A stretch of DNA of 39,522 nt from Candidatus Parcubacteria bacterium. GTDB lineage: Bacteria; Patescibacteriota; Saccharimonadia; Saccharimonadales; 2-12-FULL-41-12. Below are positions 1-8,857 of this stretch, one piece after another. The stretch's first letter is position 1. Each line of letters begins with the position of its first letter. The stretch is taken from positions 1 to 39,522 of the forward strand of contig JAHWKM010000012.1 of the NCBI GenBank assembly GCA_019347895.1. The letters are read 5' to 3'. Made by a program: the position numbers and the translations under genes. A model generated the notes under the pieces. It worked only from the letters and a program-made list of their open reading frames with translations, made no database searches and had not been told where the DNA came from.

Positions 1-221
1 CCCAGGCCGCGCGGAGTGATAGGAATAATCCGCCCCCTTTCGGCCAGCTGCCAGCTGAAGCGGGCTGTTTTGCGCAGGTCATTCTCGTTGCGCGGATAGG
101 CTACCATCGCCGGCGTGAGAGTCAATATACTGGCATCGGTTGAGAAATGCCGGCGGGCGTCATCACTGGTTACTACTTCGCCTAGCAAATGTTCTTGCAA
201 ATAATGGGCAACTTTATTCAT
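1..221 (-). CDS. FAD-binding oxidase (FAD_binding_4 / glycolate oxidase-like), N-terminal fragment running off the window edge
   Basis: Reverse-strand translation MNKVAHYLQEHLLGEVVTSDDARRHFSTDASILTLTPAMVAYPRNENDLRKTARFSWQLAERGRIIPITPRGLG resembles the N-terminus of FAD-linked oxidases; no stop before the window edge. Confidence 0.7.
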   Translation of the reverse strand, partial: MNKVAHYLQEHLLGEVVTSDDARRHFSTDASILTLTPAMVAYPRNENDLRKTARFSWQLAERGRIIPITPRGL

Positions 222-390
222 CCGGTCAGAGTCCTTTTATCTTGAGTGGTTGGTAAATCATTATAGCGCATATGCTTTTTTAAGTTCTTTTGGGCTCTAA
301 CGGGATTCATACATAAGTTTAAAAATTTAATTCTAAAAGTTAGAAATTACTAAGATATATTAACACATGTGCGCTGAGCTTATGGTGTGT

Positions 391-2181
391 TCATAAAACC
401 TTGTCCTGGCGGATGGACCATTTTTCCACTTCAGTGTATCTATCGGTCGGCGATACCATTCTCTCGGAATTAAAGCCCGCGAAAGGCGTGCGTACAATAA
501 ATGTATACCGCGGCTGGTACAAGGCCAAGGCCGGGTTGTCCTTGAGCCAGGCTTTTAAAAACGGTTCGTATTTGGCCGCCCTAATTTCCGGATTCGAACG
601 GGAACGGCCGGCTACCAATGATTCGTCGGCAACGCTGGATTTATATTCGCTGAAGTTAAGCCGGGTGCGGGAATGTGGACTGGCCTGCGAACTATGCCAG
701 TAGGCAAAAACGTCGGGATCGGCGCCGGTCAAAATAGCCGAAATCAAGGCCTCGTAATTATGGTCGGAAACGGTGGCTTTTAATTCTTCGCTATCTTGAA
801 GCTTGACTATTACGTTGACGCCTAGCTCTTTCCACTGGCTCTGCAGCGCCTGGGTCACGGCGCTGTATTCGGCGCTTGCCTCAGAATGCAGCTGGAACTG
901 CAGGGGTTTTTTATCTTTCATGCGCACGCCTTTGTTCGGATCCAATTTCCAGCCGGCCTTATCCAGTATCTTTTTGGCCTGTCCTATATTGCCGGTTATC
1001 TGCGTATAATCCTCGCTGTAGCCGACCTGAGAAGATAAAAGCGGACTGTTATTTGCCTTAAGAGGATAGCCGACGCTCTTAATTACTTTTTGCCTGTCCG
1101 CGCCCAGCACCAAAGCTTTTCTAACCTCCCCGTCAGCTAAAACCCCTTCCGAGGTCTTGAAAAAAACCATTACCTGGGCGCTTAGAGGCACGGTAAGCTC
1201 ACTGTTTTTTATGTCGGCCAATATATTTTTTGGAGTGGGGAATAAGCCGCCAATAGCCTGCACTTTTTTATTGTCATAGCTGCTTTGCAGTTCTTCTTGG
1301 CTAGGGTAAGTTTTAATTGTGTAGCGTGAGAGCCGGGGTTTGCCTTTGTGATAATTATCAAAAGCCTGCAAGCCAATTTGCTGCTGTTTTATTTCCTCAG
1401 CTTTTACGGTATCCACCTCCACTACATCGAACTTAAAAGGACCGCTGCCAATCGGGCTAAGGGTGTTAAACGCATTTGACCTAAGCCGGTCGTGAGGCAC
1501 GTCTCTTAATATATGCTCAGGAATAATTCCGGTGGTAAGCGAATGAGGAAAGGGGCTTAACGTGTCTTTTAGCGTAAAAACTATCGTTTTATGATCTGGC
1601 GCTTCGATAGTTATGTCCTGCCAGCTGGGCAATAAAAACGACTCGGCATTTGGTTCTTTTATAGTGTTAAAAGTAAAGACAACATCTTCAGAATTTAGCG
1701 GTTCGCCGTCGTGCCAACGGAGATTGTTTTTAAGTTTGACCGTATATATGGTCTCGGTTTCGTCAACACTGATTGATTCGGCCAAATCCGGAGCCAGCTG
1801 ACCCTGGCTGTCATAAGTAAATAGGCCGGCAAACACCAGCTCCGACACTGAGGTGTCTACTGACCCGGAAGCGTAAATCGGATTGATATTGGTATACTCG
1901 CCTACTATTCCTTCATTAAAAATTCCGCCGCTGACAAACACTGTTTTTTCCGATTGCTGCTTCATAAAATTAAATTGTAAAAATACAGCTAAGCCAAGCA
2001 AAAGTATCAAAGCGATCCAGCCAATCAAAAACCGCCTTACGGCTAACAGATTGCTCAGACGCCGAAAGAAATGGCGGTTAATATTCTCATCGGCAACATG
2101 GCTTAAATCTTCAACTTCCTGTTTGCTCTTTCTGGCAAAACGGCGAAAAGTTAGTCTTATAGATCGACGGTTGAATATCAT
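391..2181 (-). CDS. ABC transporter substrate-binding protein, oligopeptide/dipeptide type (SBP_bac_5), N-terminal membrane anchor
   Basis: 596-aa ORF; TM segment near N-terminus; motifs YTVKLKNNLRWHDGEPLNSEDVVFTFN and GSGPFKF typical of OppA/DppA. Confidence 0.9.
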   Translation of the reverse strand: MIFNRRSIRLTFRRFARKSKQEVEDLSHVADENINRHFFRRLSNLLAVRRFLIGWIALILLLGLAVFLQFNFMKQQSEKTVFVSGGIFNEGIVGEYTNINPIYASGSVDTSVSELVFAGLFTYDSQGQLAPDLAESISVDETETIYTVKLKNNLRWHDGEPLNSEDVVFTFNTIKEPNAESFLLPSWQDITIEAPDHKTIVFTLKDTLSPFPHSLTTGIIPEHILRDVPHDRLRSNAFNTLSPIGSGPFKFDVVEVDTVKAEEIKQQQIGLQAFDNYHKGKPRLSRYTIKTYPSQEELQSSYDNKKVQAIGGLFPTPKNILADIKNSELTVPLSAQVMVFFKTSEGVLADGEVRKALVLGADRQKVIKSVGYPLKANNSPLLSSQVGYSEDYTQITGNIGQAKKILDKAGWKLDPNKGVRMKDKKPLQFQLHSEASAEYSAVTQALQSQWKELGVNVIVKLQDSEELKATVSDHNYEALISAILTGADPDVFAYWHSSQASPHSRTRLNFSEYKSSVADESLVAGRSRSNPEIRAAKYEPFLKAWLKDNPALALYQPRYTFIVRTPFAGFNSERMVSPTDRYTEVEKWSIRQDKVL

Positions 2182-2193
2182 ATTAAGCTAAAT

Positions 2194-2406
2194 CTAGACA
2201 AGAATGCCCATGATCAACGATAGGGCGAATACTACGACCAATAAAATAGTTATATAATGAATCGTTCTGTCGGATCCGCGGCGCACAGTATTTACTTCCC
2301 CGCCGCCGCCTAAACCAGCACCCAAGCCGGCGCCTCTGGTTTGCAGCAATATCAAAATGGTCACTAAGATCATTGAACCGATTGTTATATATCCAAAAAT
2401 ATTCAT
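2194..2406 (-). CDS. secG: Preprotein translocase subunit SecG
   Basis: 70 aa, two TM segments, LLQTRGAGLGAGLGGGGEVNTVRRGSDR signature. Confidence 0.85.
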   Translation of the reverse strand: MNIFGYITIGSMILVTILILLQTRGAGLGAGLGGGGEVNTVRRGSDRTIHYITILLVVVFALSLIMGILV

Positions 2407-2481
2407 CCCGTTAGAATTCCTTGATTTTTAAGTTTGTTTATCATTTAACCCAGATCATTTCCCGCAAATTCTAACGGGATT

Positions 2482-2853
2482 TTATCGTTCCACGAACGTC
2501 ACTAATAAGTAGTTTACCAAGCCTATGATCATTCCCGCAAGCATCGCGAAGCCAAAATTAGTAACGTGCAGTCCGCCGTATAGCAGGCTGGCTAAAAGCA
2601 CCATCAGCCCGTTAATGACAATCATAAACAATCCCAAGGTGATAAGCAGGGCCGGCAAGGTTATAAATACCACTATCGGCTTAACCAATGTGTTGACTCC
2701 CGCCAGCACCAAGCCGGCTAGAATTATTACAGTTATACTGTTGCCTACGCTTAAATTGTCGCCCAGCAAAGCGGCGGCGATTCCCAAGCCCAGCGAAGAT
2801 ACAAACCACCGGAATAAAAATTTGCCTACCCTAGACCGTCTTTTTGTTGTCAT
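2482..2853 (-). CDS. Phage holin family IV / 4-TM membrane protein
   Basis: 123 aa with 4 predicted TM segments; NTLVKPIVVFITLPALLITLGLFMIVINGLMVLLAS motif typical of this family. Confidence 0.8.
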   Translation of the reverse strand: MTTKRRSRVGKFLFRWFVSSLGLGIAAALLGDNLSVGNSITVIILAGLVLAGVNTLVKPIVVFITLPALLITLGLFMIVINGLMVLLASLLYGGLHVTNFGFAMLAGMIIGLVNYLLVTFVER

Positions 2854-2864
2854 GCGTTTCTATT

Positions 2865-4097
2865 CTAACCTGGCTCAATACGGCGCGACAAGTTTTTGGA
2901 AAGCACCTCATTTCCTTTTTCGGAGATTAATACGTCATCTTCAATCCGGACGCCGATAGATTCCTCGTCAATATATATACCCGGCTCAACCGTCAGCACC
3001 ATACCGGACGCCAGCGGTTTGGAATAATCGCCCACGTCGTGGACGTCAATTCCTAAAAAGTGGGAGGTCCGGTGGCGAAAATGCTTAAAAACGGATTTCG
3101 GGTTAACATCGCCGATCAGCCCCAGCTCGCGCAGTTTTTCACCGGCAAACCTGGCGACCTGCTTTTCGTATTCCCGCGGTATGGTTCCGGATTTTAAAAG
3201 TCCAAGGGCGTAGGTTTGGATTTCTAAAACCGCCGAATAAACCGCCTCTTGCCTGTTACTCGGCTCCGGACAGATTACTCTGGTTAAATCGGCGCAGTAG
3301 CCGTTAGTCGAGTAGCCGATATCCAGCAGGGTAATTTGTTTTTTATCAATACCGGCCTGGTTTTGGTGGTAATGAAGCGTGCAGGCATTCTGGCCGTTAG
3401 CTACAATCGGCGAAAAGGCCTGGTTGAGGCCGTGCTTAGCGCCGTAGCAGATAAGTTCCGCCTCGATTTCCCGCTCGTTTTTATAGCCGGCAAAGTTTTT
3501 GGATATAAGCGAGTACGCCTCGACCGTGTGGTCTATGGAGTATTTAATGGCGCTGATTTCGGCTTCGGATTTAATACTGCGCATATCCGCCAGCTCTGGG
3601 CGAAGATCAGCCAGGCTTAAGTTTTTATTCACGTTTTTTAGGCGCTTGACTAGCCGGCGGGCGGCGGGGTTGGTATATACATTATATATCCGGTCGTACT
3701 CGGGCTCAGGTTTGAAAGTACCTACCTGCCGGACGGTTTTCAAGGTTCCTGCCAGCCGGCGCCAACCCTCCTGATTAGAGTAGATGGTATTTATTCCTGA
3801 AAGGCGCGCAATTTTTAGGCTGTCAAACCCACCGCTAAACACTTCAAATCTAGCGTCGCGCTTAGGCAAAATTATATATTCTTCGCTGGCGTCCATCACC
3901 AGCACCATGTCCGGCTCGTTTATCCCGGTTAAATACCAGAAATTTGCGGACTGCTGAAAAGCAAAGGCGTCGTCGTCGCGCGTCTTTTGTAAAAGCCCGT
4001 TGCCGGTTATAATTATCGGATCGCCGCCGAATCTGGCTTTTAACTCAGCACGATTGCCGGCAAAAAATTTAGAACCGAATCCTTTAAAATTTTCCAC
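2865..4097 (-). CDS. pepP: Xaa-Pro aminopeptidase (M24B)
   Basis: DIGYSTNGYCADLTRV, HRTSHFLGIDVHDVG, LTVEPGIYI metal-site motifs. Confidence 0.92.
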   Translation of the reverse strand: MENFKGFGSKFFAGNRAELKARFGGDPIIITGNGLLQKTRDDDAFAFQQSANFWYLTGINEPDMVLVMDASEEYIILPKRDARFEVFSGGFDSLKIARLSGINTIYSNQEGWRRLAGTLKTVRQVGTFKPEPEYDRIYNVYTNPAARRLVKRLKNVNKNLSLADLRPELADMRSIKSEAEISAIKYSIDHTVEAYSLISKNFAGYKNEREIEAELICYGAKHGLNQAFSPIVANGQNACTLHYHQNQAGIDKKQITLLDIGYSTNGYCADLTRVICPEPSNRQEAVYSAVLEIQTYALGLLKSGTIPREYEKQVARFAGEKLRELGLIGDVNPKSVFKHFRHRTSHFLGIDVHDVGDYSKPLASGMVLTVEPGIYIDEESIGVRIEDDVLISEKGNEVLSKNLSRRIEPG

Positions 4098-4812
4098 GCG
4101 CCGGCTCCTTGCCTACATCTATACTCTCTAAAAATGCCGGCACCCAATTGCTTCTATAGCCATAAGCAGAAGGATGAAACCAATCAACAGCAAAGGTTTT
4201 GAACCCTGAATTATCACGGGTTCGTGCATATAAATCCGCCAAATTTAAACCGTGCTTTTCAGCCAGTCTGTCTATTATTTTGTTGGCTTTTTTGACATTA
4301 GGTTCCGATCCCCGGTTAATGCCGGCCCCAAAATAAGGAATATTCGAAATGACAGTTTGCTTGGGCAGCCGGCTCATAAGTTCATTCATCTCGCGCTCAA
4401 ACTTTACGTCCTCAAAATTTTTCATGTCATTTGCGCCAATTTCTATGGTTATAACGCTGTCGCTGCTAATATTGGCGCTTTTGAGTTTTGGCAGCTGACT
4501 GTTTACGGCGTCGGAAACTTTAGCACTCGTTTCCCCGAAATTTAAAATTCTCACCGAACGGCCGGTCTTTTCCTCCAGCTCCCTGGCAATATAACCGACA
4601 TAGCCGTTTTGCGGCTTATTGGCTCCGATACCCACGGCCGTAGAATCGCCCAGCGCCACATACAAAATTTCATTGGCTTGGGCCGGCAAGTGATTTTGCC
4701 TGTTCCAGTATGTTTGATACCGGCCGGCTTGGGTATATAGCTCGCCAAGCCGAACCGCGTATATGGCAAATATGACCGTAGCAACAGTTAAAACAAACTT
4801 CATGGCCCTCAT
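4084..4812 (-). CDS. SGNH/GDSL-type esterase with N-terminal anchor
   Basis: VALGDSTAVGIGA block I, EIGANDM block III, DWFHPSAYGY block V. Confidence 0.88.
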   Translation of the reverse strand: MRAMKFVLTVATVIFAIYAVRLGELYTQAGRYQTYWNRQNHLPAQANEILYVALGDSTAVGIGANKPQNGYVGYIARELEEKTGRSVRILNFGETSAKVSDAVNSQLPKLKSANISSDSVITIEIGANDMKNFEDVKFEREMNELMSRLPKQTVISNIPYFGAGINRGSEPNVKKANKIIDRLAEKHGLNLADLYARTRDNSGFKTFAVDWFHPSAYGYRSNWVPAFLESIDVGKEPARGKF

Positions 4813-6374
4813 TATTGCATGAAACTCTTGATTAGACGGGCTTTTTTGCTGCCGACGAATTTTTCCAGTTCTTCCATTGAAGCGCTGGCTACGCCCCGGC
4901 TGCTGCCAAATTGGCGGAGTAATTTCTTTTTGGTGGCCTCGCCGACACCCGGTACGCCGTCCAGCACGGACACCGTTTGCCGATTCCTCTTTAAGGTAGA
5001 ATGGTAACTCACCGCAAACCGATGGCTTTCGTCGCGGATCCGCTGAAGAAGCTTAAGCGCGTCGCTGCTTTGCTCCAGCCTAACAACCTTAAATTCCAGC
5101 CTCGGAGGCGATTCAACGCCTTGAGCTTGATCAAGGACAATTTGCGATTTTGTCGCATTTCCCCCTTCTGTTTTACTTGTATCCAGAACTTTTTCATAAA
5201 CACTTCTTACGATTTGCGACTTTGTCGCAAATTGATAATAGGGAATTATTATCTCTTCATATCTCTTGGCTAACCCTATCAAGGGTATATTGATATTTAG
5301 CGCATTAAGAATCTCTAAGGCGGCGCTAACTTGCCCTTTGCCGCCGTCAATTAATATTAGGTCCGGTTTGCCCCAGGCCTTGATATTTTTTTCGCTGAAC
5401 CGCCTAGCCATTGCTTCGCGCATGTGGGCAAAATCGTCGTTGCCTTTGACTTTGGATTTGAATTTACGGTACTGGCTCTTATCCGGTACGCCGGCTACGA
5501 ATACTACCATGCTGGCCGTGGTATCGGTGCCGCTCATGTGGCTTATATCAAAGCCTTCTACCCGCCGGGGCGGTTTTTCCAGCTTTAATATCTCGGCCAG
5601 CTCAACCAGTCCGAGGTCTTTGCTGATATCCATGTTCTCTCTGTCGCCAAAAATTATTTGCGAATCCAGATTTTTTAAGGCGTATATTTTATTACGCAAT
5701 TTGGCGGCTGCTTCATAGTCATGGTTTTTGGCGGCTCGCTTCATCGCTGCCTCAAACTCGCTGATAATTTTCTTGCGTTTGCCGGTAACATAGCGGCTCA
5801 ATTGTTTTAGGTTTTTCCGGTACTCATCCAGGCTGGTTATATCGTCTTCCAGGCCGGGACATAGCCCGAGCTGCGCCTGCAGGCAAGCCCGGCGCGGGAT
5901 ATTGGTTGGCGCATGGGTGGAATACGGAAAGACCTTTCGCAGGTGTTTTAAAGCCCGGTTAATGATAAATTTACTAAGGTAGGGTCCGAAGTACTCAGCT
6001 TTGTCATCCAGCGGCCGGCGGGTAAAGGTAACCGTCGGATGAGTCGACTTAAAATCAATCCGCACATACACGAAGCTTTTATCGTCCCGAAGCAAAATGT
6101 TGTAGCGCGGCATGTAGCGTCGTATCATTTCAGCTTCTAAAAATACCGCGTCCAGCTCGGTTTCTACTCCCGTCCAGTCAGTGTCGATGATCTCGGCGAC
6201 CAGCGCGTCGGTCTTGGCATCGCTTAGCCGCGATTTTTGAAAATACTGCCGCACCCGGCTCCGCAAGTTCGCCGCCTTGCCAATATAAATAATCTCCCCG
6301 GATCCGGATTTATGAAAATAAACCCCGGGCGTTGCCGGCAAGCCTTTCAGTTTTTCGTCCAATGCTTCACTCAC
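4812..6374 (-). CDS. uvrC: Excinuclease ABC subunit C
   Basis: GIY-YIG N-terminus (GVYFHKSGSGEIIYIGKAANLRSRVRQYF), UVR motif, GFDISHMSG, HhH C-terminus; contains an unusual internal insert (see findings). Confidence 0.95.
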   Translation of the reverse strand: MSEALDEKLKGLPATPGVYFHKSGSGEIIYIGKAANLRSRVRQYFQKSRLSDAKTDALVAEIIDTDWTGVETELDAVFLEAEMIRRYMPRYNILLRDDKSFVYVRIDFKSTHPTVTFTRRPLDDKAEYFGPYLSKFIINRALKHLRKVFPYSTHAPTNIPRRACLQAQLGLCPGLEDDITSLDEYRKNLKQLSRYVTGKRKKIISEFEAAMKRAAKNHDYEAAAKLRNKIYALKNLDSQIIFGDRENMDISKDLGLVELAEILKLEKPPRRVEGFDISHMSGTDTTASMVVFVAGVPDKSQYRKFKSKVKGNDDFAHMREAMARRFSEKNIKAWGKPDLILIDGGKGQVSAALEILNALNINIPLIGLAKRYEEIIIPYYQFATKSQIVRSVYEKVLDTSKTEGGNATKSQIVLDQAQGVESPPRLEFKVVRLEQSSDALKLLQRIRDESHRFAVSYHSTLKRNRQTVSVLDGVPGVGEATKKKLLRQFGSSRGVASASMEELEKFVGSKKARLIKSFMQ

Positions 6375-6421
6375 AGAGTCTATTTTAACCTGTAATTCAT
6401 TACAGATATACTAGCGGCAGC

Positions 6422-7315
6422 TTAATTGGCTTGTTTAACCCCTGAGTGGTTTTCGCATAGGATTTTTTGGGCCTTGGTGCAATTGACGCAGATTAAAACC
6501 AATCGATTGCAGGATTTGTCGGCGCAATTTTCAAAGCTGCTGGTAAGCCCGCTGCAATGCACGCACTGTCCGATGTCCTTGGATTTATCGGAGAATCTGC
6601 GGCTCATCCGATCGTCAAAAATATATAAAGAGCCTTCCCACAGCCCGTCGTCGCCGTATTTTTCGCCGTATTTCACGATTCCGCCCTCTATTTGATAGAC
6701 CTCTTTGAAACCGCGGTTCTTCATAAGCACACTTAGGACTTCGCAGCGGATACCGCCGGTACAGTACGTCACTACCGGCTTGTCCTTTATGTGATCGTAC
6801 TTGCCGCTTTCCAGTTCGCTCGCAAAATCCCGGGTATTTTTGGTGTCAGGCACAACGGCGTTTTTAAACCGGCCGACCTTTGCCTCGTAGCTATTGCGTC
6901 CGTCAAAAAATACTACGTCTCCCCGCTCTATAGCCAGTTTATTAACTTCCGCGGGTTTCAAGTGCTTGCCGCCGCCGATTACGCCCTTTTCGTTCACTTT
7001 TATCTCGTCAGGTTTTTGGAAAGCCACCAGCTCCGGCTTGGCCTTTACGCTCAACCGAGGAAATTCATTTCCCGTCCCATCGCTCCATTTATAAATTATG
7101 CCTCGGAAAACCCCGGATTTATTCATCTCGCGTTTATAAACCCGCAAATTTTCAATCTCGCCGCCCAGAGTTCCGTTAATGCCGTGAGGACTGACAATAA
7201 TCCGGCCCTTTAAATTAAGCCGGGTACAAAGTTCCTTCTGCCAGCGCATGGTCATTTCACCGTCAGCCAGCGGCACGAATTTATAAAACAAAATCACCTT
7301 TTCCATCTCAAACAA
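6422..7315 (-). CDS. trhO: tRNA uridine(34) hydroxylase / rhodanese-related protein
   Basis: ISPHGINGTLGG-like N-terminus, VTYCTGGIRCE rhodanese active site, Cys-rich C-terminus (CVHCSGL...CVNC). Confidence 0.9.
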   Translation of the reverse strand: MFEMEKVILFYKFVPLADGEMTMRWQKELCTRLNLKGRIIVSPHGINGTLGGEIENLRVYKREMNKSGVFRGIIYKWSDGTGNEFPRLSVKAKPELVAFQKPDEIKVNEKGVIGGGKHLKPAEVNKLAIERGDVVFFDGRNSYEAKVGRFKNAVVPDTKNTRDFASELESGKYDHIKDKPVVTYCTGGIRCEVLSVLMKNRGFKEVYQIEGGIVKYGEKYGDDGLWEGSLYIFDDRMSRRFSDKSKDIGQCVHCSGLTSSFENCADKSCNRLVLICVNCTKAQKILCENHSGVKQAN

Positions 7316-7338
7316 TTATACCAAAACAAAAAAACACC

Positions 7339-7379
7339 GAGGCTACAAAAAATCGGCGATCGTCGAAAAAGTGTTACAC
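7339..7379 (+). repeat. 41-bp direct repeat, copy 1 (immediately upstream of the PaaX/Cas2-like gene)
   Basis: gaggctacaaaaaatcggcgatcgtcgaaaaagtgttacac; one mismatch to copy 2 at 7897-7937. Confidence 0.97.
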
Positions 7380-7386
7380 TTTTTAC

Positions 7387-7893
7387 ATGTCTACCAAAAA
7401 TGAGCTGCAAAAAAAGTATCGATCATCGACAGATTATATTTTAAAAAGCTTAATTCCATATAGCGAGCCCAACATTAAACTGGCGTATAAACCCAATCAA
7501 TTTTTTGACGACCTGGAAAAACTGGACGGCTGGCAGGCCAAACGAAAATCGTTACGAACTAGCTATTATCGAGCAATTAAAAAAGGACTATTAGAAATAG
7601 ATGAAACAGGCATACCCCGGCTTACAGAGAAAGGAAAAAATAAAATAAAGGTTTACAAACCAAAAAAACTTGGAAAAAACGCCAGAATTCTTGTAACCTT
7701 CGATATTCCTGAGGTAGAAAAACGAAAGCGGGAAAGACTAAGAGTGCTTTTGCGGGAACTTTATTTTAAACAAGTGCAAAAAAGTGTCTGGGAAACAGAG
7801 TATGACGTTATTGATTATTTAAAAGCCGAAATTGAAGAAAAGCGTTTGCAGCCGTACGTTAACGTTTATGAATCCCTCAAAATAAATCTATAA
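7387..7893 (+). CDS. PaaX-like regulator with winged-helix N-terminus and Cas2-like/ferredoxin-fold C-terminus (often auto-annotated as Cas2)
   Basis: 168 aa; C-terminal ARILVTFDIPEVEKRKRERLRVLLRELYFKQVQKSVW matches the Cas2/PaaX central-domain pattern; N-terminal half resembles HTH (RKSLRTSYYRAIKKGLLEIDETGIPRLTEKGKNKI). Confidence 0.7.
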   Translation: MSTKNELQKKYRSSTDYILKSLIPYSEPNIKLAYKPNQFFDDLEKLDGWQAKRKSLRTSYYRAIKKGLLEIDETGIPRLTEKGKNKIKVYKPKKLGKNARILVTFDIPEVEKRKRERLRVLLRELYFKQVQKSVWETEYDVIDYLKAEIEEKRLQPYVNVYESLKINL

Positions 7894-7896
7894 AAT

Positions 7897-7937
7897 GAGG
7901 CTACAAAAAATCGGCGATCGTCGAAATAGTGTTACAC
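7897..7937 (+). repeat. 41-bp direct repeat, copy 2 (downstream of the PaaX/Cas2-like gene, upstream of ku)
   Basis: gaggctacaaaaaatcggcgatcgtcgaaatagtgttacac; 40/41 identical to copy 1. Confidence 0.97.
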
Positions 7938-7982
7938 ATTCAATAGTTATATTGGTCTTTGGTTTATGTTCTAAAGTTAGAA

Positions 7983-8012
7983 AAAATACAGCAAATAAAA
8001 TGCCTGTATTTT
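7983..8012. promoter_or_regulatory. Inverted repeat upstream of ku (operator or terminator candidate)
   Basis: AAAATACAG-12 nt-CTGTATTTT, perfect 9-bp arms, ending 29 nt before the ku ATG. Confidence 0.5.
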
Positions 8013-8041
8013 ATGCTTGAATCACCATTAAGGGAGGTGGC

Positions 8042-8854
8042 ATGCGCGCAGTATGGACAGGTTCACTTAGTTTCGGACTTATTAATATACCCGTTAAAAT
8101 GTACAACGGCGAAAATCCGCAGTCCGACCTGAAGTTTAATTTGCTCGATAAAAAAACACATTCCAAAATTCGCTATGCCCGGATTAGCCGCAAAACCGGC
8201 GAGGAAGTTCCTTACGAGGATATAGTTAAAGGCTACGAATACCAGGACGGGGATTACATTATTTTGACCGATGAAGACTTTAAAAAAGCCAATCGCCAGC
8301 GGCAAAAAACAGTTGATATAAAAGCTTTTGTCGACGAAGAAGAAATAGACAAGCGCTACTTTAAAAAACCTTATTATTTAGAGCCTGAAAAAGGCGCCGA
8401 GAACGCCTACGCTTTGCTGCTGGAGAGTTTACGGCGCGCCAAAAAAATGGCCGTTGCCAAGTATGTCCTGCATAACCGCGATCATATAGCGGCCATAGGA
8501 CCCATTGGCCGGGTGGTGACATTGTTTGAGCTGCGTTTTTTAAAGGATGTCCGGGAACCGACCAGATTAAATCTACCCGACCAGGAAGCCGCGTCCGACG
8601 AGCAGGTCAAAATGGCCCTGGCTTTGATTGACCAGCTGTCTAAGCATTTTATTCCGGAAGATTATCACGATACTTATGAAGATGAAATGCGCGAGATTAT
8701 TGAACAAAAAGCCAAAGGCCGGCCCGTGAAAGCCAAAGGCAAAGAAAAGGCCCCGACCCAAACAGAAGATATTATGGACATGCTCAAAGCCAGCCTGGAT
8801 AAGGCCGGTTCGAAAGAGCGGACTTCTAAGAAAAAGGAACTGGCAGGCAGATAA
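8042..8854 (+). CDS. ku: Non-homologous end-joining protein Ku
   Basis: MRAVWTGSLSFGLINIPVKMY N-terminus and YYLEPEKGAENAYALLLESL signature of bacterial Ku; strong SD (gggaggtgg) before ATG. Confidence 0.96.
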   Translation: MRAVWTGSLSFGLINIPVKMYNGENPQSDLKFNLLDKKTHSKIRYARISRKTGEEVPYEDIVKGYEYQDGDYIILTDEDFKKANRQRQKTVDIKAFVDEEEIDKRYFKKPYYLEPEKGAENAYALLLESLRRAKKMAVAKYVLHNRDHIAAIGPIGRVVTLFELRFLKDVREPTRLNLPDQEAASDEQVKMALALIDQLSKHFIPEDYHDTYEDEMREIIEQKAKGRPVKAKGKEKAPTQTEDIMDMLKASLDKAGSKERTSKKKELAGR

Positions 8855-8857
8855 GTC

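Noticed and set aside
2482-2853. Holin-family membrane protein as evidence of a prophage
   Set aside because: No other phage genes nearby; this family is widely found as an ordinary chromosomal membrane protein.
7339-7937. CRISPR locus (Cas2-like gene plus repeats)
   Set aside because: Only two repeat copies 558 nt apart with a gene between them, no spacer array, no cas1 or effector; the PaaX-like architecture is a better explanation.
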